Shown here in pieces: positions 11,023 to 22,800 of a stretch of DNA of 64,000 bases. The notes beneath the pieces are model-generated. The model searched no databases and was not told where the DNA came from. It saw nothing but the letters and a program-made list of their open reading frames with translations. A program made the translations under genes and the position numbers. Source of the stretch: Arctopsyche grandis. Lineage: Eukaryota; Arthropoda; Insecta; Trichoptera; Hydropsychidae. The first letter of the stretch is position 1; each line of letters opens with the position of its first letter. The stretch covers positions 498,501 through 562,500 of the forward strand of contig NC_135358.1 of the NCBI RefSeq assembly GCF_051622035.1. Direction: 5' to 3'.

Positions 11023-13514
11023 ATACGTTGTCATTTATCATTTACTTTTATTTTGATTCATTGAATTTGTAATATATTCATTTACATATTTATGCAATTT
11101 ATATATTTTATTTCTTTATATTTGAATGTATTCAGGGGCAACCTGAGGGGGTGGTGGGGTCGAGCTTCGCATTTACTTTAAATATTAATTTTATATACCT
11201 ATACGTACATATAATTTACATGTTTTACTCAAAACAAATTATGTACATATAAACTTTAAAGGGGAGCAAAAAAACGCGACCCAACTTCCTAGGCATACTT
11301 ATTATGTTTATATATTATACTAGTTTTGGTTTTACCCGGCTTCGCTCGGTATTTGTAATATAAGCCGCTTAAAAATGGCTAATCTAATAGTAAACATTGT
11401 ATTAAATTTATTAGAATATTTTTATTTGATTAAATTTATTTGAATATTCATTTGTTTTTTTATTGAATTTAACGTCACGGATTCTACCACCCAAACCTTA
11501 CATACATACATACATTAAATCTTACTTACATATGTACATAAATTAAACCTTACAAAAGTATCTTTCGAAATTATATATTAGATTATATGTATATTACCAA
11601 CATTTTTGGAAAATGGGCCGATTCGGAATTTCGAAATGTATAGAGGGCCATATAAAAAAACACAAAACTTCATTTATTGTTACTTCGTACATATGTAGGT
11701 AGATAAAGTTGGAATCCAGTTTGAAAAAAATTGCATGTTTAATAATTTTGCATACGAAATTCATACCTAATGTGTATGTATGTATGTATGTGTTGTAAAT
11801 ATATGTATACAAATTTGATAATAAAATTATTCAATAAAACCACAAACCTTAATTTTTACAAAATAGTTTTATATAATAAATATGTTTTTGTATAATAAAT
11901 TGTTTAAAACGAGTGAATTTGTTTTTGATTTTTGATTGTTGATTTTTGTACATTATAGACTAAAATTATCAACAAATGATAATGATATTGTAAATAAAAA
12001 ATACGTGACGTAAATGATTTGAATTTTGAATTTTTTCATTTAAAATGTTGAAAATGTTTTGTTTTCAATGGCAATTACGTTCATATTTTAAATAAAACTT
12101 TAATCAGCAGTGAGTGTATCAATTTGCCATATTTACAGAGCTGTAGAGTTGTTTCAAAATTTACCGACTACGACTCCGACTTTACTCCACTTATCTCCAT
12201 CTCCAACTTAAAACATTTCAGTAAGATCGATTTTTCTTATATAAGTTAAAAGTAAATAATCGTAAGGCGAAGTAAGAAGAGGTATGTAAAAAGATGATAA
12301 TTAGTTGAATTTTAATTCAGACCATATTTACTTTCAGAAAAAGTGTACACTCGTAACAAATATATCGCACGAAAAATCAAATATTCAAATTTAATTAAAT
12401 GTATTGAACACTAAGTAAATTATTTCAACATTTAACAAATATATTTCACATGAGAAAAAATATTTATTTATTTATTTAATAATGAATGAATTAATTTTTG
12501 TTCTAAGTAAATAGTATATATGTATTTTAAAGCTAAAAGTATTTGGAATAAAGTGAAGTGAAGTATAGCGAAGTACAAGTGAAAAGTATGTACATATATG
12601 TATGTATAATTTTTAAATATAAAGAAGTCGAATTAAATTTCTGTGTATTTAATAAATATTTTCTAAAATAAAGTTCAGTTAAATAATATGTACATACTTT
12701 CTTACAATTTGTATATTATGCTGTTTAATAAATCTTTGTTGACTCATATTCATTTTTATTTTATTTTATATATTATATAATGGCTCACATACAAAATAAA
12801 AATATAATAAAAGAGAAATAGAACGAAAAAATTTATAAATATAACATAAAAGATAAAAATTCAATTTCAATTAAAGTGAGCACCGCAAAGTACATATAAT
12901 AAAAACTAAAAATTAAAAAAAAATTGTAATAATAAAATAAAACAATGAATAAGATAAAACTAATTTAAAAGGTAAAAATAAAATAGTGAAATGTTGTTTT
13001 AAAAATAATATTACTTCTAGTTTACGAATTTTGAAAATACAAATTGAAATCGTGCGATCACAGCATTTTTTACTTCTAAGGGGAAAAAATCCACTTCCGG
13101 TTTATTTATTTTTTTTATTACACATAAAATGGTTCGAAAAAAATAGTAGAAGAATTATCGAAAACGAGTTAACTACATATGCATAATATTTACAATTTAA
13201 CAATTTTATGACTGAATGTCAATTTTTATTACAATTTCTATTTTATGCCAATTCATGACAATTCTACAATTTCATTTTTTCAAGTGCACGTCCTATATTT
13301 TAACTGATTGTCTAATTTTCATCAGGTTTTTATAATATTCCTATTTAAAATTCAGTCCTCTTAATTCCAAGAACTGAAGAAATCAATTTTATTTACAACC
13401 ATTTTATGTTTTAATGAGTTTTATGTCTTGATGACTTTTTATAAAACATATAGTTTTTCTTTGTTATTATTACATTACATTATTCAAGTATGATTAATTT
13501 AATCTGCATCTTAG
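11023..13514. other. AT-rich intergenic stretch with repeat fragments
   Basis: No supportable gene. It holds ATGT/ACAT microsatellites (for example 11770-11790 and 12590-12610), a TE-like motif at 11333-11360 (ACCCGGCTTCGCTCGGTATT) that recurs in shorter form near 47335, a possible hAT-type end near 12137 (AGAGCTGTAGAGTTG), and a partial copy at about 12966-13190 of the ACTTCCGGTTT-containing repeat seen in tandem at 49800-50340. Confidence 0.5.
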
Positions 13515-13518
13515 ATAT

Positions 13519-13908
13519 TGTTGCGTAAGGGTGGGTGGAGGATCCAAGTAAAAGGCCAACAGTCGTTTCACTGCATTTATTGATGATTAAGGAGTTACAC
13601 ACACTGTCACTGCTCCGTCCAGAATGACCTGAGATCGCTTACGTACCGCCTTATAAGGGGTAGATCTCTCAGGACGTCTAATCTGTTTACCTACTGTATA
13701 GTCACGTATTCGGATATGTATTCCCACGGTATGAGAAGTGCAATCATTGTTTCATGCACTTAGCTTGTCGCTAATCCTTAAAACCCACTTATACCAGTCG
13801 CACGGTATGCATTTAGTTAATCCGTTAACAGATATCCGTTACAGATAATCTTTGAACGGTCACACAGTCTCTGGGATTCTATTCGCTTAATCCACGGCGT
13901 ACGTTACA
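13519..13908. mobile_element. Solo LTR (390 bp) with 4-bp target duplication
   Basis: A GC-richer island begins TGTTGCGTAAGG and ends TACGTTACA, the TG...CA termini of a retroviral-type LTR. It is flanked on both sides by ATAT (13515-13518 and 13909-13912), a 4-bp target-site duplication. A TATA-like TTATAAGG lies near 13651, where an LTR promoter would be. No internal gag/pol sequence is adjacent, so this is a solo LTR left by recombination. The superfamily (Gypsy or Pao type) is inferred only from the 4-bp duplication. Confidence 0.7.
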
Positions 13909-14409
13909 ATATGCTATCAAAACTTATGTTGATAACTTGTTATCTGTTCTATGTTGTATTGTCAATATATTAGTAATTTCAATTCTCATGTGTAATCTAA
14001 AGGAGTTAGTCACATAAATTACATATATCAGTTTCAATTTTATTATACAGTTCAAGTACTGATTAATTGTATTTTATTTGCAAAATAAAGACTTAAACAA
14101 ACCCGTAACCAATCAACTTGTTCTAAGGTTATACACCTGTTGAATTTGTTTTTATTTATGTAATAATAACTTACAAGTCTTTTTATGATGTGAATTTATA
14201 AGTTAATTCATATTTAAATTGTGTTCAAGACTGTTATGACTACAGACCATAGATGTATAATACATAGATCCGCCCTCACGGTTTATACTGGTCTCCCTTT
14301 TGGCGCATGCATACTTTTCTCTCAGTAGGTTAGTCTAAGCTTCTAAGTAGGAAAGGTCGATTGCGGAGATCTTGTCGATAGATATGCGGAGATCTTTTCA
14401 TCTTTTCGT

Positions 14410-14508
14410 CACTAACTGAGGGGTGCGGGGGGAAGTGAAAAAAACGCCGACCGCTGCGTCGTATTTTTTTCCCCCGCTAGTTAAACCCCCCGCACCCCTC
14501 AGTTAGTG
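14410..14508. repeat. Perfect 23-bp inverted repeat (hairpin)
   Basis: The arm CACTAACTGAGGGGTGCGGG... at 14410-14432 is the exact reverse complement of 14486-14508, separated by 53 bp. The G6/C6 ends make a very stable stem. A short direct repeat (GCGGAGATCTT) precedes it. Probably the core of a foldback or MITE element whose outer limits I cannot define; the surrounding 13913-14409 has no gene. Confidence 0.75.
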
Positions 14509-14916
14509 GCGACAAGATCCCCAACGAAATTTGTTGTAATGCCATATCTAGTATATTCTAGATCTATGCTACAGACACGTATTTTGGGCATCTATTTTTG
14601 CCAATGTTAGCATTTTCATTTTGCATTTTAGTGTTTTAGGGCATTAAAAATGTTCAATTTTAGCATTTATTTTTATGAAGATTTTAATTTTAAATAATAA
14701 AAAAATTCGATGAATTTTAATAAAATGTATATACATATTATATACAATTTAAAGACAACACAACAATTAAAAAATAATAGAAAAATTCAAAAATGTTTTG
14801 GAATTAAAATTACAGTGAAAGAAACATGAATATAAAAATACAAAGATAAAAAATATGAATATAAAAAATACCAATTAAAATTTATTAAAACTCAACATGG
14901 AGCATATTTCTACAGA

Positions 14917-15735
14917 TTATTTTTTGAGATTTGTGCGACGATCGGTAACAATTATATTGTATTTATTAAAATACCTTTCAGAATCCACACTTTTGACAGT
15001 ACACCAAATAGAGTTTAGAGCTGCACAACCAAACTCTTCATATTTAATTTTTGTTGCCATCAATAGTAGCAATATATCCGGGGTGGATTCACTTTTTATA
15101 TTCTCTATTAATTGTCTAAAAAATTGCTGATATCCTTCCAAACATTGAGCCTCTGTTAATACATTAAACAATGGCAAGTTTCTAAAAAACAAAACTGTTT
15201 CTTTAACATTATGGGGGATGAACAAATGAGACGACGGGCATGTTGATGCACGTGTTTTATTTATGACAGCTGAAGGCAGAGTGAGTAGTGGCTCTCCGAA
15301 CCCAGCCGAGTTGGTCCCCACTCGCAGGAAGGCAACCAAACTCGACCATGTCGTATAGCGAGCCGCCACAACATTAATATTAGATTTTGTACCTGCCACA
15401 GATGGATTGAATAGTTTACTCAATGTTTGGAGAAATAGATTTGTCTCATTTAATCTTGAGTGCGAGTCTAGTTTTAAGACGCTTTTTTGAGCAGCCTTTT
15501 GGATACTCGGCTCCAACTGTCTTCTTTTGTTCAGTTGAGTAGTAGACAAAAGCAGTTGCTTGGTTTCGACAGGAAAAACACTGTCTATGGTAAACTGCAA
15601 GCTCTGTTTTATCCCCTCAATTTCTTCACATAATAAATGGGCAAAGGGATAGGAAGACCCTTCTAAATTGTCTATTAATTTTATAAATTTTATGCAAATT
15701 TCACTTTTGTTTGATATTATATCATCTATTCTCAT
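14917..15735 (-). pseudogene. hAT transposase C-terminal fragment with in-frame insertion
   Basis: A 272-codon open frame. The C-terminus reads SVDSERYFNKYN...TDRR, close to the hAT dimerisation-region signature (usually SxxSERxFSKYN...TDRR). The N-terminal BED finger and catalytic core are absent, so it cannot be active. Compared with the copy at 35660-36300, residues VVAARYTTWSS... to ...LFIPH are extra and are encoded by the nested 159-bp insertion plus its 6-bp duplication (165 nt, 55 codons), which happens to keep the frame open. Probably a transposon relic rather than a host gene. Confidence 0.75.
15212..15370. mobile_element. Short LTR-like element (159 bp), copy 1
   Basis: Begins TGGGGGATGAAC and ends GCCGCCACA. 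It is flanked by the 6-bp duplication ACATTA (15206-15211 and 15371-15376). The homologous hAT copy near 35960-35975 has the uninterrupted empty site TTTAACATTAATATT with one ACATTA. A second full copy lies at 16538-16697. The TG...CA ends and 6-bp duplication suggest a solo LTR or terminal-repeat-in-miniature element. Confidence 0.85.
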
Positions 15736-15825
15736 ATTTTACGAATTTAGCATCTGTTAGCATCTATTCCGAATTTTAGCATCAATTATACATTAATAGC
15801 AAAGTGCCCAAAATACGTGTCTCTA

Positions 15826-16022
15826 CTTATGACATACGTTCTCCCACCAATCATTGTAATGCTCAATGAGGGGAATTGTTATACATACATTAATTAAAAT
15901 AAATAATATACAAAGAGAGAAGAAAGGCATTTCAATCAACCCCACACAGCCCCCAACGTCGAGCTACATATCAAAACACGGTATAAACATCACAAGTTGC
16001 AAGTCGAAAGCATCATAAGTCG
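15826..16022. other. Short AT-rich spacer
   Basis: No gene seen. The last part (15900-16020) becomes less AT-rich and may be a leader for the unrecognised open frame that follows. Confidence 0.4.
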
Positions 16023-16720
16023 ATGAAGTCGCACCAACCAAAGAAAAAACATCCAACGACGCTAACTGGTGCTGGTGAACTTAGTTCCATCCGGAAGGAT
16101 ATTGAGTTGGTTTCCAATGGTATTCACCAGATAAAAAAATTGCTTCCTGTGCCCACATCTTCTGCTATTGTTGTTTCTGACGCAAAAAAAAAAACAAATA
16201 CAAAAAAAGGAAAAAAAAACCCTCTTCTTTTACGGATGTTTTGTTCTTTGCTTGGTGCGGCTTCATCGACTGATTCTGCTTCTTTGGTTGCTATTTCTTC
16301 AGCTGGTGTAGCTCTCAAAATTGTGCAGCTTCTCCGAATGGTAAGCTACTCAAAATGGTGCAGCTTCTCAGAATGGCGCAGCTTCTCAGAATGGTGCTGT
16401 TGTAAAGGTTAAATTATTACCTGCGAAACCAGCACGGTGGAAAGCTCCGACATATATTATTGGTTCGGCTAATGATGACAGTGTTGTATCATCACTAAGC
16501 TTCGGCGCGACAGTGCTGTTTGCCAGGAAAGAGGGTTTGGGGATGAACGAATGAGACGACTGGCATGTTGAATGCACGTGTTTATTATATGACAGCTAAA
16601 GGCAGAGTGAGTAGTGGCTCTCCGAACCCAGCCGGGTTGGTCCCCACTCGCAGGAAGGCAACCAAACTCGACCATGTCGTATAAGCGAGCCGCCACAAGG
16701 GTTTGCCTATTGTCAACTTA
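16023..16720 (+). pseudogene. Unrecognised broken open frame interrupted by an LTR-like insertion
   Basis: An ATG at 16023 opens a frame starting MKSHQPKKKHPTTLTGAG with Lys-rich tracts. A related frame continues past a short imperfect direct repeat (CAGCTTCTC...AATGG, 16325-16395) as ...PTYIIGSANDD...FARKEG up to the 160-bp insertion at 16538. Beyond it the pre-insertion sequence resumes (GGGTTTGCCTATTG). Frameshifts and the insertion (160 + 6 bp, not a multiple of three) break it. I do not recognise the family; a gag-like or other mobile-element protein is a guess. Confidence 0.35.
16538..16697. mobile_element. Short LTR-like element (160 bp), copy 2
   Basis: Same family as 15212-15370, with TGGGGATGAACG at the left and GCCGCCACA at the right. 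It has a perfect 6-bp target duplication AGGGTT (16532-16537 and 16698-16703). The two copies are very similar across the whole length, so both insertions are fairly recent. Confidence 0.85.
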
Positions 16721-17792
16721 CAAAACTAGAGAGCAAAAAAGGTAAACAATAGAAATTTACAATACTGAACCCATTTTGCACGCTGAGCGCCGATTTCTGG
16801 TCATCACTAAGAGCCATGTAGTTCGTCCCAACACCATCCTGCGAATTGGGACCACCTCGGCCGCGTTCAAAAGTTTCTATACCACTTCTAATTACACCCA
16901 TATTATATATGATATGACTGGTAGTAAATAAAGAATTATCTTTTCACAGACCAAGCATATACAGGGACCTTATACAAGATTGAAAAAATTAAAGTTGATC
17001 CCTTTGCGACGAAATTTTAGGCAATTCAACGGGAATACCGTATTTTTATAAGCTTTTTATGTAGCGCCGCTTGAGGTAAGTGCTTTGATCCAAAAGCTAT
17101 TTTCACTCAGTTGTAAATTAGCTCAATATTAATTAATATCATCAGAACATCTGGTATTCGAAAATTCCATCAATCGCGAACTACCATACTGACGAGAACG
17201 CGAGCGCAAGATATTCCATATTCTTTTGGTGCGCGTGATCGCAATTTGCGCAATAATCTGTTTACCGCTTCAAATACGGATCACTAATAGTAAGCAAATA
17301 AGGATTCGGCGATTATTCTGCAAAAAGCAATTTCGCGCACGTCATTAAAATCTCGATTATGGAAAATATGGCACCTAAAAACTTCATTTATCGAAAATTC
17401 CAAAACTTGAAATATTGTATTAAGGAGAAGTCTAGTGCCAAATATTCCGTATTCGCGATTTTTGTGGCAACGATTGTCACAATTTGCGCAATAATCCGTT
17501 TGGTATTTGGATTATTAGTTACATTGCGATGGTCTAAAAGACAATTTTTGCTATGAAAATCGCGAATGCGGAATATTTGACACAAGAGTTTTCGGGACTA
17601 TGATAGTTATCGTTAGTATGATGGACTTTTCGGCTGCCAGATATTCCGTTATAGAGATTTTAGTGACTTTTGGGGGAGCGCTTTGTGGCCAATAATCACC
17701 GAGCCACAAGATATAGTAATATTATGGCCAAATTATGAACTGTCAAAAACATATGTAACCTCACTTTTTCAAACGTCACATTTCCGAGTGTA
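16704..17792. other. Repeat-bearing upstream region of OXSM
   Basis: No gene seen. The part from about 17150 to 17710 belongs to a dispersed foldback-like family (phrases such as AGATATTCC, GATTTTAGTGACTTTTGG, AATAATCACCGAGCC) that recurs inverted at about 29905-30120 and partly at 51085-51200. The OXSM promoter and short 5' UTR should lie in the last 100 bp; no TATA box is obvious. Confidence 0.5.
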
Positions 17793-19169
17793 ATGATTTA
17801 TGCATTATTTAGTCGTTTTGATGCAAAAATGACGACATTGAATTATCTTATTCGTAATTATCAAAAGGTATGCACTTGTAAAATTCAAATTCACCGCACA
17901 TTCAGTACGAGAAGAGTCGTCGTTACCGGTCTGGGAGTTGTTTGCCCATTGGGAATATCTACTGCGATAGCTTGGGAAAATGCCTTAAATGGGTATTGCG
18001 CAATCAAGGCCTTAAATCAACCAGAATATAATAATTTGCCTTGCCGTATAGCGGCCACCGTTCCAAGAGGATCTAATGTCGGCGAACTGAACGTCGAATC
18101 CTTTTTCAGTAAGAGCGCTTTGAAAACAATGGCTCCCTCGACAATATTAGCTATGATTGCCAGCGAAGAAGCTTTGTCAGATGCTGGTTGGAAACCAGAT
18201 AACGACACATCGAAAGATCGGACGGGTGTGACATTTGGCATGGGGATGATCGATCTGCAAGACGTCTGCACCACGAACAGTCTCCTTCAGCAGTCTTACA
18301 ATAAAGTGAGTCCGTATTTCATTCCGAGAATATTACCCAACATGGCCGCCGGACAGATAAGCATCAAGTATGGGTTTCGAGGACCGAATCATTCCGTGTC
18401 GACTGCGTGTGCGACTGGCGCTCACTCCATCGGAGACGGCTTCAGGTTCATCAAACACAACGACGCAGACGTTATGATATGCGGTGGAACGGAATCTTGC
18501 ATCAGTCCTTTGGCCATCGCCGGATTCTGCCGACTGCGCGCCCTTTCAACTTCGTACAACGAAGACCCTCAGAGAGCGTCTCGGCCGTTTGACAAATCCC
18601 GAGAAGGATTCGTAATGGGCGAAGGTTGTGCCGTTTTAATATTGGAGGAGTTGAAACACGCCGAGAGTAGAAACGCTAAAATCTACGCTGAAATTCTAGG
18701 CTACGGTCTATCGGGAGATGCGTCTCATATAACGGCTCCTAGAGACGATGGAACCGGAGCTATACTATCCATGTCTAGAGCGTTAAAAGAGGCCAATCTT
18801 CAACCTTCGGAGATAGGTTACATAAACGCTCACGCGACTTCGACTCCTATCGGAGACGCGGTGGAGTCTCGAGCCATCGCTTCGTTGTTTGATGGATACC
18901 ATAAAGATATTTTGATATCGTCGACTAAAGGTGCTCACGGCCACTTGTTGGGAGCTGCCGGAAGTTTGGAAACACTGCTCACGGTCTTGGCGTGTCACCG
19001 AGGAGTTGTACCGCCGACGATTAATCTTTCAGACACATCGGACGTTGCGACTTTGAACTATGTCACCGATAATAAGCAGGACTGGGCTAAAACGAAGAGA
19101 CGAATAGCCTTGAAGAATTCTTTTGGGTTCGGTGGAACGAATGCTACTCTGTGTATCGGAGCACTGTGA
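17793..19169 (+). CDS. OXSM: Mitochondrial 3-oxoacyl-[acyl-carrier-protein] synthase (KAS II type)
   Basis: A 458-residue single-exon gene. It catalyses decarboxylative condensation of malonyl-ACP with an acyl-ACP in mitochondrial type II fatty-acid synthesis, the pathway that also supplies the lipoic-acid precursor. Residues 1-40 are basic with few acids, as expected of a mitochondrial presequence, followed by the thiolase-fold start RRVVVTGLGVVCPLG. The Cys-His-His triad is visible: Cys206 in VSTACATGAHS, His347 in NAHATSTPIGD and His384 in KGAHGHLLGAAG. The C-terminal SFGFGGTNATL loop is also present. Length fits the animal OXSM family. The start could also be Met13 (MTTLNYL), leaving a shorter presequence. 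A polyadenylation signal AATAAA lies near 19266. It converges with GGNBP2 on the opposite strand. Confidence 0.96.
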   Translation: MIYALFSRFDAKMTTLNYLIRNYQKVCTCKIQIHRTFSTRRVVVTGLGVVCPLGISTAIAWENALNGYCAIKALNQPEYNNLPCRIAATVPRGSNVGELNVESFFSKSALKTMAPSTILAMIASEEALSDAGWKPDNDTSKDRTGVTFGMGMIDLQDVCTTNSLLQQSYNKVSPYFIPRILPNMAAGQISIKYGFRGPNHSVSTACATGAHSIGDGFRFIKHNDADVMICGGTESCISPLAIAGFCRLRALSTSYNEDPQRASRPFDKSREGFVMGEGCAVLILEELKHAESRNAKIYAEILGYGLSGDASHITAPRDDGTGAILSMSRALKEANLQPSEIGYINAHATSTPIGDAVESRAIASLFDGYHKDILISSTKGAHGHLLGAAGSLETLLTVLACHRGVVPPTINLSDTSDVATLNYVTDNKQDWAKTKRRIALKNSFGFGGTNATLCIGAL

Positions 19170-19815
19170 TGATATTATATACGTATGTAGATACGATCAT
19201 TTTGTGTTTACAAGACTACGTATGAATAGTAATGTATCTACTATTTTTAATATATTAATTAAAAAAATAAAACTAGAATATTTTCTGTAGATTATATATT
19301 ATGTGTTAACCAAATTTATTACAAATGCGAAAACTGGGTTACAATTAACAATCCATGTTTTTTTTCAACGTTGGAAATCGCACCATTTAACATATCGAAT
19401 AAATTCAAGCAAGTTTTTTTTTTGACAATTACAAATATCATATATATTTATATATGTATGTATATTATTATAATGTACGTATTGTGAAATCATATAAAAA
19501 TCCTTGGTATTCAAAGAAAAACAAATTACAGATAAAATCATCATCATCATCATAGTCGCTCATAAGCGTTCTTTGAGCAATGTAAAGCTACCCGCCGCCG
19601 CATATTCAAAATACATCACGGCGGATTAAACTATCTTTTTTTTTAATGTTAAACATTTGAATTTAAACAGACATTCGGGCCGTCAGGATGCATCGGCCGA
19701 AAATACTTATACTATCAACGATATAGGTCAACAAATAAATTTCACTTTAAAAAGTGCTACAGCTTATTTATTTTTAAATATGTATAACAACAAATTGTTT
19801 TTCATTTGACAAAGT
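19170..19815. other. Convergent 3' region between OXSM and GGNBP2
   Basis: Contains both 3' UTRs. An AATAAA for OXSM is near 19266. The rest is AT-rich with a TATG microsatellite near 19455 and an ATC run near 19540-19552. No further gene is supported. Confidence 0.5.
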
Positions 19816-22800
19816 CTAAGCTATATTCTGCGGAGCGCAAAGTTTTGCAAAATTATTACGAAGTATTTGACGCAACTCCTCTCTTTTTTCCGTTATGTTA
19901 TGTCTTGACTTGAACTCTAGTATTTCTTCCATCGGTATATAGCTTTCATCGTTGCAATCTTCTTCTAAAGAATTTTCCTGCAAAAATAAAAATTCATATT
20001 AATCTTTGACTGCATTATTATAATATTTAGTTACATTTGTATGTACAATACAACCAGATGATTTTCAGTTATTCTTAACTCACTATAAAAACCCATTTTG
20101 GTGACATATTATATAAAAAAAACTCTTTAATCTATCGATTTTATCACTTAAAAATAATTAAGAATATTTTAAATGTTTAAATGAGTTTAGTAATTTAGTT
20201 ATTTTAGTACAATCAGATATATGTATGTATGTATGTATGTTTTAGGTTATACTAACAAGTAGCATCTCTTGAAGCGAAAGAGTGAATCCAGGGTCGACGG
20301 CCTTCTCAGTTTTGGAGCAGTGAGTTTTGTTAGTATTTTTGTTGGACCTATTGTCTACGGAACAGTCGCCCCTGTCGTGATTGCAAAATCCTTCTGAACA
20401 TGCCACGTCAGAGCCTTCGGGAGAACTGGGTAAACTCGAAGAACCGGATACAGTATCACAGCAACCGTTATTGTTTTCCGAGGAGTAACCACAGTCTTGG
20501 GAGTGTTCACTTGACGACCAACTACCGTTAACGAGTCTTTTGGAAATGTGTTTAGTTTTGTTTGTGGCGGAACAAGTTTGCACTCTTTCACAGGAATGGC
20601 AGGGACCGACGTCTATCTTATCGTACGCTTCGCATCGATTGTTGTTTATGGGACTATTGTTTTGATACAGGCTTTTGCTCTCGTCGAAGTAACCCTCGCA
20701 GTGACACGAATCGCCGCCAGCTTCGTCCACACACTCGTCGCATTTGCTCTCCTCCTCGGAGCGACACCCCTTTTTTTTGCGCTTGCGGAGTTTTTTCTGC
20801 TCTTTCCGCTGCTGTTTGGCCGCCTCCTCCTTAGTGATTTCGTCGTACAACAGCTCCAGCTTGGTCACGCCACATTTTCGCTCCACGGCCATTTCGAATT
20901 TGCGGCAGAGAGCGTCGATGGCCACGGCCGCAAACACCTGACACGTGCCCTCCTCCTCCTTCAAGCGCAGAGATATCCTATGCAGTCGTTCGTAAATGCA
21001 AATACCGAGACAGGTCAACACTTCCTCTTGGGCGATTTCTAACGTTTTGGCGTGCCGTTCGCGATCGCTACCCAAGAATTCCGGTTTGGCTCGATCTATA
21101 AGGCTCTCGATATATTCTGTCTTGGCTTCCAGATGAAGGTGTTTGTCGAACAGACACCTCCTTATGCCGGCGTAAAGTGAGCTAGCATATCCTTTGACTT
21201 TTTGCGGTTCCTTTTCTTCTACGAGCAATTGATAAGCTCGGACTACCTGTAAAGAAATTCACAGTGCGATTATTTCGATTGGGAGCGTGGGGGTGACTTA
21301 TTAACTACTAATATACATACTTTTGTTCTGCACTCTCCACAAAATCTATGTTTCCTTAAATAATTGTCCAGTGTTTCTTGCAAAGTTTGAAAATTAATAA
21401 ATGTAACCTCCTCCTGACACTGTTCCGACATGCATTCCCACACATCTTTCCATGCGTGATCGCCGATAAACCTTGATCGACTCGATTCCAATGTGTGAAG
21501 GACACATCGTTGACTTTTCTTAGATCTAGGTTGATTTTCAACTAATAATTGCAGTTTAGAGCTGAAATTTATAACGCATATTAAAACAACTAATCTGTAA
21601 ATGATACAAGTACACTTTCTTTGATATTGAGTTGAAATTTGCTTTTAAACATACATAAATTATGTTTTTTTTAATTGTGTTGATTATGAAGGTGGAATAA
21701 ATAAATAATCACAATTTAAGAGCATAGAGAAAATGGTGGAAGCTATTTTTTAGAATAAATTGAATTTACATTTTTCACTACTCATTTTTTCAACTACAGA
21801 ATACATTTGTTCATATACATATCAACAGTTTTGATGTGATGTTATTTGCTAAACAGAGTATGGTACAGAACCTTAGTCATAATTAACCCTTTGCCCGCTG
21901 CAATAAATATAGCGAACAAGCCCTGTACGCGGCGTCACCTTTTTCGCGAATTTGACAATCGAGTTTTCGACCTTAAATACAGATTTTAATATTTACTCAA
22001 GTAACCAGATATGTTAATTAACACATAAAGTATTATTTTAAACAATAAAATACATAATATATCTCGTAGTTTTGGCTTAATTGTCAAATAATCATTCTTC
22101 ATTCAATTGTATGAAGATGCGACGTCACATAAACGAGGTTTCAGTATGGTTCCACAAAAAACTAATTTTGACTGGTATATTTATTCATTTTAAGCAAATT
22201 GAATAGATGGCATTCAACTCTCAGTAATATATTCAACCAATTTTGAACCTTAAAACAGTTGAAATAGGCGCATATAAGCCTCAAAATCCCGTGCAAAGTT
22301 CAGAAATTCTATGGAAGACAACGGCGCTACAGATTTGTCGCCCAAAGCTTCCATAGAAGACGGCCACGGGCAAACGTTTACCAGTTCGTAAACTCAGTTT
22401 CTCAAGGCAAGACTGACGCCAAGATTTCCGGGATAAGAAACGTCGTTTATCAAAGCGAACTCAAACCATATATATATATATATACAACACACCAATTAAA
22501 ATAATATACCTATGTGCATGTAACAAAGAACATAATTCCTTCGGGTTTGTAAGAACACATTTGTTAATAGTGACGACACCTTCGGGCGTCACAACTATGG
22601 GATCCAACGTCGGATGTCCAGATCCCATCAACTGGTAGAATAACCTCTCGACACTGAAATTCAATCATAGGTTAGATATATTAATGTATACACACACACA
22701 TATGTATTTGAAGAGTCGAATTTACCTTCGGCGACATCCAACACATGGAACAGTTTGATTCAGTATAGAGAGAAGATCGTCGCATGTGACTTGAAAAGCA

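Larger units (their letters stand above)
14570..15825. mobile_element. hAT-like element, copy 1, carrying a nested insertion
   Basis: Terminal inverted repeats match the family TAGAGACACGTATTTTGGGC: left end 14570-14589 (slightly mutated), right end 15806-15825. The interior carries a minus-strand fragment of a hAT transposase C-terminus. A related copy at 35399-36384 has the same ends and interior. Copy 1 differs by the insertion of a 159-bp TG...CA unit at 15212-15370. No convincing 8-bp target duplication remains at this copy. Confidence 0.8.

Noticed and set aside
11770-20240. ACAT/ATGT tetranucleotide runs at many places (for example 11775, 20221)
   Set aside because: Ordinary insect microsatellites; too common in the window to be individually informative.
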